Positions 36,210 to 44,994 of a DNA stretch of 64,000 bases are shown piece after piece; the stretch's first letter is position 1, and each line of letters starts with the position of its first letter. This DNA comes from Laceyella sacchari (GTDB lineage: Bacteria; Bacillota; Bacilli; Thermoactinomycetales; Thermoactinomycetaceae): positions 186,001-250,000 of the forward strand of contig NZ_SMDD01000001.1 of NCBI RefSeq assembly GCF_004343255.1, written 5' to 3'. The notes beneath the pieces are model-generated. The model was given only the letters and a program-made list of their open reading frames with translations. It did no database searches and was not told where the DNA came from. Position numbers and translations under genes: made by a program.

Positions 36210-37469
36210 TTGAAAAGCATAGGTAGTCTTTATATGGAGCTAAAACAGCATTATCCCCAGTCTTCCCTGTATTCTGATTTAGGTTTCATTCTAAATGTTG
36301 AATCTTGTAAGCATATTGAATTGCCATATGTTAATGATTTAAAGTCATTGGTTGCTAACTACGAAAAAGCTGATGTCCCGGATATTTGTTGCGGCATTAT
36401 GACATACAATGAAGAAAGGTGTATTTACAGGTGTTTAAATAGTATAGTAGGCGAGTTTGATGAGATTATTTTATTAGATTCTTTTTCAACGGATAATACT
36501 GTAAAAATCGTAAAAGAGAATTTTCCTGAGGTTAAAATTTTTTTCGAACCCTGGATAAATGATTTCTCTCATCATAGGAACCAAATTATTAAACATGCTT
36601 CTACGCAATGGGTTTACTTTATTGACGCAGATAATTGGTATGATACTGAAAACAAAGGTAAAGCAAAGAGGATTGCAAAGCTGATCGAATTCCTGAATAT
36701 TAAATGTTTGATTAGTCCTCTTATTCATGAGCATAATGGGAACATACAAATAGATAACAGGAAAATGTTTCCGTTAAAATATGATATTAAGTTTTACGGT
36801 AAGGTTCATGAAGAACCTCTTTTTCCTGACTATACGGTTCCCCTTAATATCGATGTAAATATCAAAGTACACCATGATGGGTATGATGCAACAATAGTTG
36901 ATCAGAGAAAAAAGATCGAAAGAAATTTGAATTTAATAAAGGAAATGATAGAACAAGAACCACAAAACCCTAAATGGTTTTATTTTTATGGAAGGGAATT
37001 ATATGAATATAAAGAGGATATACAGGTAGTAAAGAATATTCTCTTGAAAGCAGTTACTCTGTATAAATCAAGTTCCTACAAACGATACTATTTTGAAACA
37101 ATTCTATTGTTTTGTGATGTTCTATTACAAACGGGCGATTTTAAGATGTTATATGAACATATAATGTTATTGGAAAAAGAGTTCCCCGAATGTATAGACA
37201 CAGACTACTTTAAAGCATCTATGATATTTGTAGACATTAGAAATAAAACTAAAAATTTGATCGATTCTTTGGAAAAAAGCATCGGAAATTCCCAAAAATA
37301 CAGTGTGATGAATCCAAAGCTAGATCATATCAGATATTTAATATCAAATATGTATTTGTTTCTATTAGATATAGATAGTGTAAAAAGAACTTATAATCAG
37401 ATTGAATCTGATGATTTTAAAAACGCATTTAAAAATAATGTTGATGAAATAAAAAAGATTGATTTATAA
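36210..37469 (+). CDS. sunS: Peptide S-glycosyltransferase, SunS-like
   Basis: SunS transfers a hexose from a UDP-sugar to a cysteine thiol of the precursor. The 419-residue product is a GT-A family 2 enzyme: CCGIMTYNEERCIYRCLNSI, EFDEIILLDSFSTDNTV, and a D139-A-D141 nucleotide-sugar motif in YFIDADNWY. GKVHEEPLFPDY follows, then a C-terminal helical/TPR-like region for peptide recognition. Length matches SunS (422). The start is TTG at 36210 with AAAGGAAG upstream; an ATG eight codons later is a weaker option. Sugar identity (glucose) is inferred from homology and from galU and pgcA nearby. Confidence 0.94.
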   Translation: MKSIGSLYMELKQHYPQSSLYSDLGFILNVESCKHIELPYVNDLKSLVANYEKADVPDICCGIMTYNEERCIYRCLNSIVGEFDEIILLDSFSTDNTVKIVKENFPEVKIFFEPWINDFSHHRNQIIKHASTQWVYFIDADNWYDTENKGKAKRIAKLIEFLNIKCLISPLIHEHNGNIQIDNRKMFPLKYDIKFYGKVHEEPLFPDYTVPLNIDVNIKVHHDGYDATIVDQRKKIERNLNLIKEMIEQEPQNPKWFYFYGRELYEYKEDIQVVKNILLKAVTLYKSSSYKRYYFETILLFCDVLLQTGDFKMLYEHIMLLEKEFPECIDTDYFKASMIFVDIRNKTKNLIDSLEKSIGNSQKYSVMNPKLDHIRYLISNMYLFLLDIDSVKRTYNQIESDDFKNAFKNNVDEIKKIDL

Positions 37470-37481
37470 AGGATGTAACCA

Positions 37482-37886
37482 ATGAAACAAGTATCCCAAA
37501 ACATATATTTAATCCTTTCTTTATCCATCTCATTGGTAGCTCTTGTGGGGAGTTTGTATTATAGTGAGGTGGTTGGTTTAGTTCCTTGTGAATTATGTTG
37601 GTATCAAAGGATTTGTATGTTTCCATTACCACTCATTATAGTCATTTCTATTTTAAAAGAAGACCCAAATGTCAAATATTATACTGGAGCACTTTCTTTA
37701 ATAGGTCTTACTATATCGTTATATCAGTATGTAATTCAAATGCTACACACAAAGAGTAGTTTTTGTAACATTGCTAGTGACTGTTCATCCATTCAAGTTC
37801 AATATTTTGGCTTTATTACTTTGCCGTTATTGAGTGGATTTGCTTTTCTGTTAATCTTAGTTTTCTCATGTCTTATTAAGAAATAA
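37482..37886 (+). CDS. bdbB: DsbB-family thiol-disulfide oxidoreductase (BdbB/BdbC-like)
   Basis: The 134-residue membrane protein has four predicted transmembrane helices. The quinone-proximal cysteine pair is C36-E-L-C39 in LVPCELCWYQRICMFPLP, and the second pair is C94/C100 in FCNIASDCSSIQVQYFG. This is the DsbB arrangement, which re-oxidises a thioredoxin-like partner, here probably the BdbA-like protein. In Bacillus, BdbB is the last of the sublancin redox genes. It starts 12 bases after sunS and is the last recognisable gene of the cluster. Confidence 0.93.
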   Translation: MKQVSQNIYLILSLSISLVALVGSLYYSEVVGLVPCELCWYQRICMFPLPLIIVISILKEDPNVKYYTGALSLIGLTISLYQYVIQMLHTKSSFCNIASDCSSIQVQYFGFITLPLLSGFAFLLILVFSCLIKK

Positions 37887-37976
37887 ATAATTCTTAAATA
37901 AAACTGTTGGTTCCAACTAAATTTCGATTGAAGGAACCCCTGAAAATATAAAAAATTCGACTGTCAAACCAGGTCC

Positions 37977-38013
37977 AAAACCGGCGCAATTAACTTAATT
38001 TGCGACGGTTTTA
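37977..38013 (+). terminator. Terminator of the glycocin operon
   Basis: AAAACCG(G)CGCAA (37977-37989) pairs with TTGCG(A)CGGTTTT (38000-38012), continuing into TTATTTATG. It closes the operon about 90 bases after bdbB. The rest of 37887-38230 holds no gene; no sunI-like immunity frame was found there. Confidence 0.8.
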
Positions 38014-38230
38014 TTTATGGGTTGGGTAACTAGAACGTGTCTAGTGAAACAAGGCGGAAAAAATTTTTCCCAATGAGTAGCAAATGGTAAATCGCTTTTG
38101 GAGTCTCTGACCAAATAATAAGACTTGTTCTAAAGAAATGTTGAATGTCCTGAATATCCTATTAGAAAATAAACCGCCCAAAGTGACTTTAAGGAATGTA
38201 TAAGAATAATCAAATTGAGTGGTGTTTTGT

Positions 38231-39925
38231 ATGGATTACATGAAAGAATACGAACGCTGGATGATGGATGATCAGTTGAATCCAGAGCTTAAGCAGGAAT
38301 TAGAACTAATAATGAATCAAGACAAGGAAATAGAAGATCGTTTTTATCAGTTTCTCGAATTCGGCACAGCAGGCTTACGCGGAATAATGGGGGCGGGAAC
38401 CAATCGAGTGAATGAATATACGGTGCGAAAAGTTGCTCAGGGATTATCTCAATATATAGCCGGGCAAGGGGAGAAAGCTAAGCGAAAAGGAGTAGTCATC
38501 GCTTATGATTCCAGGCATAAGTCTCCGGATTTCGCCCGGGAAGCGGGACTCGTGTTAGCAAAAAACGGGATTAAGGTCTATGTGTTTGAGGGGGTTCGTC
38601 CCTCACCGGAATTGTCCTTTGCTGTACGTTATTTGAATGCAACAGCGGGGATTGTCATAACAGCGAGTCACAACCCTCCGGAATATAATGGGTTCAAAGT
38701 ATATGGACCTGATGGGGGACAAATAACCACGGAATTGGCCGATGCCATTACGGCGGAAATTGCGAGTGTTCCAGATGAATTAAAAGTGAGGGCAGCCTAT
38801 ATGAGTTGGGCTCAGGAGAAAGGGCTTTTTGAGTGGATTGGGGAAGATGTGGATGAAGCTTATCAAGCGAAGCTTCGAACACTTGCTACGCAACCAAAGG
38901 AATACAACAAGGATTACAAAGTGGTTTACACTCCACTCCATGGAACAGGCAATCAACCGGTGCGCCGTTTACTTGCTGATCTTGGGTTTAACCATATCTT
39001 TGTCATACCGGAGCAAGAGCATCCCGATCCGAATTTTTCCACAGTTCGATCTCCAAATCCTGAAGAGTATGATGCATTCAAATTGGCTATTGAAGCCGCA
39101 GAAAAATGGGGGGCGGATATAATCATCGGAACTGATTCAGATGCTGATCGGGTTGGAGTCGTAGTTCGGGATGAAAAAGGACGGTTTGCCATGTTAAATG
39201 GTAATCAGTTGGGAGCGCTTTTATTGGAATATATTTTGTCACAACGTGCGCAAAAAGGAGATTTGCCACCAAATAGTGTAGTCATAAAGTCTATTGTGAC
39301 TTCGGAGATAGGCAAAGCTATTGCCACACTATATGGTGTGGAAGCGATGAACACGCTAATCGGATTTAAATATATCAGTGAAAAGATCAAACAATTTGAA
39401 GAGACGAAAGAAAAAACATTCATATTTGGATATGAAGAGAGCAATGGTTATCTTGTTGGTGATTTCTGTCGCGATAAGGATGCGGTGCAAGCATGTATGG
39501 TCGTAGCAGAAATGGGGGCATATTACAAGAGACGAGGGTTAACCCTGCACCAGGCTTTGCTTCGTTTATTTGAGAGGGTAGGTTCTTTCAAAGAAGAAAC
39601 GGTATCTATCACGTTAAAAGGCATTGAAGGTCGACATAAAATCAATCACATTATGGAACAGCTTCGAAAAGAATCTCCGACATCACTTGCAGGTATTTCA
39701 GTCATAGACTGTAAAGACTATATGCAGGGGATTGAAGGCCTCCCGAAATCGAATGTGTTGAAATTTTTTTTGGAGGATGGTTCTTGGTTTGCTGCCCGTC
39801 CGTCGGGAACTGAACCAAAGATCAAATTTTATTTCGGTGTCAAGGGAACAAGCTTACGAGATTCCCAAACAAAGCTGGATAAGTTAAAAAAGAATACTTT
39901 AGCTTTATTTTTCGGCAAGTCATGA
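38231..39925 (+). CDS. pgcA: Phosphoglucomutase / phosphomannomutase (PgcA type)
   Basis: PgcA interconverts glucose 6-phosphate and glucose 1-phosphate, the precursor of UDP-glucose. The 564-residue protein has LEFGTAGLRGIMGAGTNRVN, the catalytic phosphoserine loop GIVITASHNPPEYNGFKVY, the metal loop GTDSDADRVGVV, the sugar loop FGYEESNGYL, and the phosphate-binding ARPSGTEPKIKFYFGV. The ATG at 38231 is preferred over GTG at 38219 because GAGTGGTG precedes it. It lies downstream of the glycocin cluster with its own leader. Confidence 0.95.
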   Translation: MDYMKEYERWMMDDQLNPELKQELELIMNQDKEIEDRFYQFLEFGTAGLRGIMGAGTNRVNEYTVRKVAQGLSQYIAGQGEKAKRKGVVIAYDSRHKSPDFAREAGLVLAKNGIKVYVFEGVRPSPELSFAVRYLNATAGIVITASHNPPEYNGFKVYGPDGGQITTELADAITAEIASVPDELKVRAAYMSWAQEKGLFEWIGEDVDEAYQAKLRTLATQPKEYNKDYKVVYTPLHGTGNQPVRRLLADLGFNHIFVIPEQEHPDPNFSTVRSPNPEEYDAFKLAIEAAEKWGADIIIGTDSDADRVGVVVRDEKGRFAMLNGNQLGALLLEYILSQRAQKGDLPPNSVVIKSIVTSEIGKAIATLYGVEAMNTLIGFKYISEKIKQFEETKEKTFIFGYEESNGYLVGDFCRDKDAVQACMVVAEMGAYYKRRGLTLHQALLRLFERVGSFKEETVSITLKGIEGRHKINHIMEQLRKESPTSLAGISVIDCKDYMQGIEGLPKSNVLKFFLEDGSWFAARPSGTEPKIKFYFGVKGTSLRDSQTKLDKLKKNTLALFFGKS

Positions 39926-39926
39926 G

Positions 39927-39954
39927 ACCTCCTCTAATTTAAGAGGAGGTTTTA
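39927..39954 (+). terminator. Terminator after pgcA
   Basis: ACCTCCTCT (39927-39935) pairs with AGAGGAGGT (39942-39950), then TTTAG. A closely related hairpin recurs near 42559. Confidence 0.8.
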
Positions 39955-40056
39955 GTTCATCTTAAAGATACAATACTATACATACTATAGAGAAAGAAAA
40001 GAACAGGTTGTTGCGGGTCTGTAATCACCATTCTTCAATTTTTTTGTCCTTTTACT

Positions 40057-40127
40057 GCAACTTCGTTCAGATGGTTTAAGAGTTGCGATGGTTGGTGACG
40101 GAGTGACGCTCCAACATTTGCTGAAAA
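40057..40127 (+). pseudogene. Short scrap of a CadA-type ATPase gene
   Basis: GCAACTTCGTTCAGATGGTT is identical to bases within cadA (from about 28952). The following AGAGTTGCGATGGT and GGTGA(C/T)GGAGT also match, with one in-frame stop and a three-base loss where cadA encodes GDGVNDAP. No other part of the ATPase is present. It is a fragment of a second, largely deleted metal ATPase gene, or of a partial duplication of the cadA copy 11 kb away. The rest of 39955-40242 shows no gene. Confidence 0.7.
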
Positions 40128-40242
40128 TACCTTACTCTGTATTTTGTATATCTGTCCCTCGCGTGATTTCCGTACTATACCACTTCAAACTTCGAATAAT
40201 TATCTATAATATAACTATTCCGAGGGAATGAGGGAGTGCCAT

Positions 40243-41199
40243 ATGAAACGAAATGTTAGTTTTTCTGATGTTCTAGAGGCGTTGGAACGATTAAATGGTG
40301 TAGCTCATCGAACGCCAGTTGTGACCTCACGTATCTTGAATAAGATGAGTGATCAAGAAGTGTATGTGAAGTGCGAAAATTTCCAGCGTGGGGGTGCGTT
40401 TAAATTTCGAGGTGCGTATAATGCGATCAGTCAGTTATCAAGAGAAGAGAAAAAAAGAGGAGTCGTTGCTTTCTCATCTGGAAATCACGCGCAAGCTGTT
40501 GCTTTGGCTGCAAAAGAATTGGGTATACTTGCTGTAAATTATATGCCAATAGATTCTCCTTCAATAAAGAAAGAAGCGATGAAAGAGTATGGGGGTGAGG
40601 TAGTCTTTTATGATCGGATGAATGAGGATCGTGAAGCAATCGCCAGGAAATTTTCAGAAGAAAAGGGGATGACTATTATTCCACCTTTTGATGACCCCAG
40701 AGTGGTTGCGGGAGCAGGTACATCTGCACTTGAGTTGCTCCAAGATGTAGGAACAGTTGACGTAATGATGGTTCCTATTGGTGGAGGCGGATTAATTTCC
40801 GGGACATCTATTGCTGCACATGGTTTTGATGCCCGTATTAAAGTGATTGGCGTGGAGCCAGAAGGTGCACATGATACTCTTTTATCGTTAAGAGCGGGCA
40901 AAAGGGTTGGCATCCCACCTTCAAATACGATTGCCGATGGACTACGTGCCACGATTCCAGGGCGTTTTACCTTTCCTATTATAGAAAAACATGTAGAAAA
41001 TATAGTTACTGTCAATGATGATGAAATCATCGAAGCTATGAGATTTGCTATGACCAGGCTAAAAATGGTGGTAGAGCCATCTGGTGCAGTTACTTTGGCA
41101 GCTTTACTGTCAAAACGGTTACCGTTTAAGAATAAACGTGTTGGCATTATTATTAGTGGTGGAAATGTTGATCCTTCTCTGGTAGCTCGTAGTCTCTAA
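40243..41199 (+). CDS. PLP-dependent threonine/hydroxyaspartate ammonia-lyase or serine racemase
   Basis: The 318-residue, fold-type II PLP enzyme has the Schiff-base lysine in FQRGGAFKFRGAYNA (about residue 54), SSGNHAQAVALAAKELG, the phosphate loop VPIGGGGLISG (about 178), and SGGNVDPSL at the C-terminus. It lacks an ACT domain, so it resembles catabolic threonine dehydratase, threo-3-hydroxyaspartate ammonia-lyase or serine racemase rather than IlvA. The ATG at 40243 has GAGGGAG upstream; an ATG at 40228 overlaps that site. The exact substrate cannot be told. Confidence 0.88.
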   Translation: MKRNVSFSDVLEALERLNGVAHRTPVVTSRILNKMSDQEVYVKCENFQRGGAFKFRGAYNAISQLSREEKKRGVVAFSSGNHAQAVALAAKELGILAVNYMPIDSPSIKKEAMKEYGGEVVFYDRMNEDREAIARKFSEEKGMTIIPPFDDPRVVAGAGTSALELLQDVGTVDVMMVPIGGGGLISGTSIAAHGFDARIKVIGVEPEGAHDTLLSLRAGKRVGIPPSNTIADGLRATIPGRFTFPIIEKHVENIVTVNDDEIIEAMRFAMTRLKMVVEPSGAVTLAALLSKRLPFKNKRVGIIISGGNVDPSLVARSL

Positions 41200-41260
41200 G
41201 TGAAGCAAAGGGATCAAGTCCACGATGACAGCGGTTATGGTGAAGGTGGAGGGATGTTAT

Positions 41261-41896
41261 ATGATCACAGTACAAATTGAAGAAATAGATGATATATCAA
41301 TAGATGTTGGATCAGAAGATGACGTACCACCATTATATTTATTAAGTAAAAAGAAAAACGGAGTGAAAATTTACCAAATTAGTCCTGCTGATCATGAGAA
41401 AAGACCAATAGAAGCAGTTAAGCATGTGCTTACAAACTTCCTTATCCAAAAAAATAAATTTCCTATATATTTGTATCTTGAAGTTTATCCTGATTTGATG
41501 GTTGATTTTAAACATGAAAATATTGATTTTGAAGTAGTACACTTGGAGGACTTTAAAAAACGCGATTATGAAGGAGATCGATTTGTTGGTTTTTATCAGG
41601 TTTTGCGAGTAAAAATTGATAATGAGTCTGTCCTTCGACATATTATTAATAGAACTTACAATTTGGCTACTATTCATTTCCTTTACCAATTATCATATAA
41701 TGAGCATCTGGATTTTAAAGTGTATAAATCTCCTGTAGATGCAGTTGTGCCGATTTATCATATGCTAGAATCCAGTTCGTATATTATCGCTGGTTACGAT
41801 GGTCTATATTTAGAGTTAATTACCAATGAGCCGGAATTTATGGAATTGCATCAATTAGCTAGGTTTTTATCTGCGATTGTTAATGTAAAGATTTGA
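41261..41896 (+). CDS. Uncharacterised protein, 211 aa
   Basis: I do not recognise this protein. It begins MITVQIEEIDDISIDVGSED, alternates short beta and helical segments, and has acidic character. There is no signal peptide or membrane segment. GGAGGG at 41248-41253 supports the ATG at 41261. It follows the ammonia-lyase gene by 61 bases and ends before a strong terminator, so the two may be co-transcribed. Confidence 0.7.
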   Translation: MITVQIEEIDDISIDVGSEDDVPPLYLLSKKKNGVKIYQISPADHEKRPIEAVKHVLTNFLIQKNKFPIYLYLEVYPDLMVDFKHENIDFEVVHLEDFKKRDYEGDRFVGFYQVLRVKIDNESVLRHIINRTYNLATIHFLYQLSYNEHLDFKVYKSPVDAVVPIYHMLESSSYIIAGYDGLYLELITNEPEFMELHQLARFLSAIVNVKI

Positions 41897-41932
41897 GATA
41901 ATAATATCGCTGTATGTGGATGAAGGCTTGAA

Positions 41933-41974
41933 CCCGCCTCTCTAAGCAGAGAAGCTTAGGGAGGCGGGGATTTT
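41933..41974 (+). terminator. Strong terminator
   Basis: Fifteen-base arms CCCGCCTCTCTAAGC and GCTTAGGGAGGCGGG (one G-T pair) at 41933-41947 and 41954-41968 are followed by GATTTT. Confidence 0.8.
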
Positions 41975-42001
41975 GGAATTAGTGAAAATTACCCAATTTG
42001 T

Positions 42002-42388
42002 TTAGAGGATGTTGCCCAACAAATCACTCAAGAGGATAACAACGCTACTCACAATATTTTGTTCTTCCATAACATAGCGGCACGCATGGGTAGCTAAACA
42101 AGGGATACCTACAACCCAAAAGAATAGGATGAAACTCATATGGAAAGTTATGATAATTACCCAATCACTTAATTTGAATATATATTTAACGATAATAAGT
42201 GGGAGTAAAAAAATAATCAAAGCGACAAGGTAATTAACTAAATAATTCTCCAAATAGACGGGTAGCGTTTGAGATGGATTTTCTGTAGGACCTAGATGGA
42301 TTTGTCCAATCACTATGCCTACAAGGACAGAGAGGGCAACAAGAGAAACAGAGCTGAGAATAAACTTACTTAGTATATGTTTGATCAT
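42002..42388 (-). CDS. Small membrane protein of unknown function
   Basis: The 128-residue protein has three to four hydrophobic segments: FILSSVSLVALSVLVGIVIG, then LVNYLVALIIFLLPLIIVKY, then WVIIITFHMSFILFFWVVGI. A conserved-looking PCLATHACRYVMEE loop follows. AAAGGAAC lies eight bases before the ATG at 42388; a more distant ATG at 42439 has no such site. Family not recognised. It is isolated on the minus strand. Confidence 0.65.
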   Translation of the reverse strand: MIKHILSKFILSSVSLVALSVLVGIVIGQIHLGPTENPSQTLPVYLENYLVNYLVALIIFLLPLIIVKYIFKLSDWVIIITFHMSFILFFWVVGIPCLATHACRYVMEEQNIVSSVVILLSDLLGNIL

Positions 42389-42558
42389 TGAACCACGTTC
42401 CTTTAGGAATTTTTTATATTTTATATGATACCGACACATAGCTCACTTCTTCAATATCGGTAAAATATCAATGGGTGTTTGCAAGAAACCTAAATGAAAA
42501 GATGAGTACCCATTCAGGCTTGCATCGCTTAGATCCCAAACGTTAGTCTGACAAGGAG

Positions 42559-42588
42559 ACCTCCTCTGAATTTTTGAGGAGGTTTTAG
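42559..42588 (+). terminator. Terminator-like hairpin upstream of ynfA-like gene
   Basis: ACCTCCTC (42559-42566) pairs with GAGGAGGT (42576-42583), then TTTAGTC. It closely copies the hairpin at 39927-39954, including flanking GAG and TTTTAGT. Confidence 0.6.
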
Positions 42589-42626
42589 TCTATTCCGAAC
42601 CAATATAAGGGAAAGGGAAGATTAGC

Positions 42627-42953
42627 ATGTTAAAAGCCATGATATTATTTCTTTTTGCGGGTTTGGCGGAAATCGGTGGAGGTTATCTTATATGGCTATG
42701 GTTAAGAGAAGGCAAACCATTGTATTGGGGTGTTTTTGGAGGAGTAGTTCTTGCGTTATATGGCGTAATTGCCACGCTCCAATCCTTTCCGTCTTTTGGC
42801 CGAGTATATGCAGCTTATGGTGGCGTTTTTATTCTGCTCTCAGTTTTATGGGGTTGGGGGATCGATAAGAAAACACCTGATCTCTATGATTGGATAGGAG
42901 CAACCATTTGTTTAATCGGTGTGAGCGTTATACTCTGGGCTCCAAGGAATTAA
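42627..42953 (+). CDS. UPF0060 (YnfA-family) membrane protein
   Basis: The 108-residue protein has four transmembrane segments and the family signatures [42 protein letters not shown] and [12 protein letters not shown]. YnfA-type proteins resemble small multidrug transporters; transport function here is not established. The ATG has GGGAAAGG upstream. Confidence 0.9.
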   Translation: MLKAMILFLFAGLAEIGGGYLIWLWLREGKPLYWGVFGGVVLALYGVIATLQSFPSFGRVYAAYGGVFILLSVLWGWGIDKKTPDLYDWIGATICLIGVSVILWAPRN

Positions 42954-43089
42954 GAGATCTCTCTCAGATTATGTTGCGCCCTAAAAGCTTGTTGAAAGGA
43001 TTTGGGGGATATATTTAGAAAATAGAATTTTAGACAATACCAAAAGATAGCCTTTCGGAAATTAAGCAAATTGGAAAGAGGTGCATGGG

Positions 43090-44316
43090 GTGAAGAGTGG
43101 GCTGCTACGACGAAATCTATATTTTCGTTATCTATGGTTTGCACAGTCAGGCAGTTTTTTGGGGGATTGGTTTAATCAAGTGGCGATCACGCAAACGGTA
43201 TTGAGCTGACTAATTCCGCTTCGGCCGTCGGCATGTTGCTTTTATTTCGCGCATTGCCTCATGTGATCTTAGGTCTATTGCCAGTCCACTTGTAGACAAA
43301 TGGTCTAAAAAAAACATCATGATCGTGACAGATATCGTCCGAGCTTTTCTTGTGTTGAGTTTTATATTAGCAATTTACTTCAAAAGTGTATGGATCTTAT
43401 ATGTTAGTTCATTTGTCTTCGGGTTGATGAGTGTGTTATTTAATCCAGCCAAACAAGCCTTTTTGCCATTGATCGTTGACCGTAAGGATTTGGCAGAAGC
43501 AAATGCTTTTTCCTCTGCAACAAGCGCAGTGGTAAATATTATTGGTGCGGTCTTGGGTGGGATCGTATCGGCCGGTTTTAGCCCAGTGACGTGTTTTATT
43601 GTAAACTCCTTGTCCTTTTTCTGGTCAGCGCTTTACGTATACAAAATCAAGTACCAGGAAAGTAAGAAAGTGGAGGAACAAAAAACGCCGTATCTCCAGT
43701 CATTGAAAGAAGGGTTTGTGGAAACGAAACGGAATAATCTGGTTCGCTACATCATTTTGATTGGATTGACTTGGGGGTTAGTTGGTGGCGGATATTACAT
43801 TTTGATCCCCTATCTTGGAAACAACATTTATCATATGGGCGGACTGGTAATTGGGGCGCTGTATGCGATTGACGGGCTGGGGATTTTGTTGGGGACCTAT
43901 TTCGTCAAAAAATATATCAACAGTCATATCAAACGGGCCTTAACCAGTTTTGGTATAGCCTATGCATTCCAATCCATTTTTTTGTGTTGTTAACACAAAC
44001 CACCGATTTTTATTATGGGGCTCTATGTTTATTTTTAATGAGAGTTTGCGGTGGAGTCATTATTCCCTTAAGCACTTATATGGTTCAGCTGGTTACCACC
44101 GATGAGATCCGCGGTCGGGTTTTCGCTGTCTATGATTCTTCCTATACGGGTGTGATGCAAGTTTCATATTTAGGAAGTGGTTACGCTTATGAACATTATG
44201 GCGTTCCCATTGTTGGAGCTGTCAGTGGAGCGGTGTCGATGTTGTGCGGGGTGATATGGTTGTCTCAAGTAATGAGAGGGAAGTTTCATTTGTTTTTGGA
44301 GACGGCGGAAAAATAG
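43090..44316 (+). pseudogene. MFS transporter pseudogene with several frameshifts
   Basis: The N-terminus VKSGLLRRNLYFRYLWFAQS and SFLGDWFNQVAITQ starts at a GTG at 43090 and stops near 43208. The next piece LTNSASAVGMLLLFRALPHV lies in another frame. From about 43290 SPLVDKWSKKNIMIVTDIVR resumes in a third frame and runs to a stop at 43993. The last piece, VCGGVIIPLSTYMVQLVTTD to the end at 44316, is in yet another frame. Joined, they give a full-length major facilitator protein of the MDR/macrolide-efflux type. At least three frame changes make it non-functional unless they are sequencing errors. Confidence 0.85.
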
Positions 44317-44514
44317 ATTTTAAAATATTTATGTATTTATAAATTGATATTCTTGTCGAAAGTGGTTATGCAACGGTTTTAATCGGGAATATTGCAAACA
44401 AAGTGGGATGATCGAGGTGTAAACCAAGATTGCAAACAATAGGGAAAATCATGTTGTAAATGTCGAAAAACTTCGATCTTGCAACAAGAAATTGCCTATC
44501 GAGGAGAGGGTTAA

Positions 44515-44994
44515 GTGAGTAACGATCAATTTAAGCGATTGGACCCGAAAATGGTGGCGGCTAAAAAGCAAGAAGGTGTCATCACTTTGTTTGTATATGG
44601 ATTGATTTGCCTTGCATTGCTTTACTGCACGTTTCAGTGGGATTGGCCGATGTGGATTTTCGTTGTTGCAATAAGTTTGACCATCGCTTCTGCACCGTTT
44701 GATATTTATTTTGTGCCGAGGTGGACATATCAGCGATGGAGGTATTGCATCAGCGAAACCAGTATCCAAATCGAAAAAGGCATCTTTTTTAAACGGAAAA
44801 TATTAATTCCCATGGGGAAAATTCAACATGTTGATGCAAAACAAGGGCCTATTTTAAAAAAGTATGGCTTGTCCACCGTGATCTTATCGACAGCTGCAGG
44901 CAGTCATGAAATTCCGGGGCTAGCGGAAGAAACAGCCGATTCTATCCGTAAAGAGATCGAAAAGCATGTGAGGTTAGACGATGAACAAGTCTGA
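44515..44994 (+). CDS. ydbS: Bacterial PH-domain membrane protein, YdbS-like
   Basis: The 159-residue protein has two transmembrane segments (about 23-60) followed by one bPH2 domain (IQIEKGIFFKRKILIPMGKI then QHVDAKQGPILKKYGLSTV). It starts with GTG at 44515 after GAGGAGAGG. It overlaps the next gene by 14 bases, forming the ydbS-ydbT pair known in Bacillus, where it contributes to resistance against a bacteriocin. Whether it protects against the glycocin made here is unknown. Confidence 0.85.
   Translation: MSNDQFKRLDPKMVAAKKQEGVITLFVYGLICLALLYCTFQWDWPMWIFVVAISLTIASAPFDIYFVPRWTYQRWRYCISETSIQIEKGIFFKRKILIPMGKIQHVDAKQGPILKKYGLSTVILSTAAGSHEIPGLAEETADSIRKEIEKHVRLDDEQV

Noticed and set aside
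42002-42953. The small membrane proteins here as glycocin immunity factors
   Set aside because: They are 4 kb or more from the cluster, separated by pgcA and other genes with their own terminators. One is a recognisable YnfA-family protein; nothing links the other to the cluster.
29315-44945. Shared 17-base string GAAACAGCCGATTCTAT after cadA and inside ydbS as a repeat or att site
   Set aside because: The match does not extend on either side, one copy is inside a conserved coding region, and a match of this length is plausible by chance in 64 kb.
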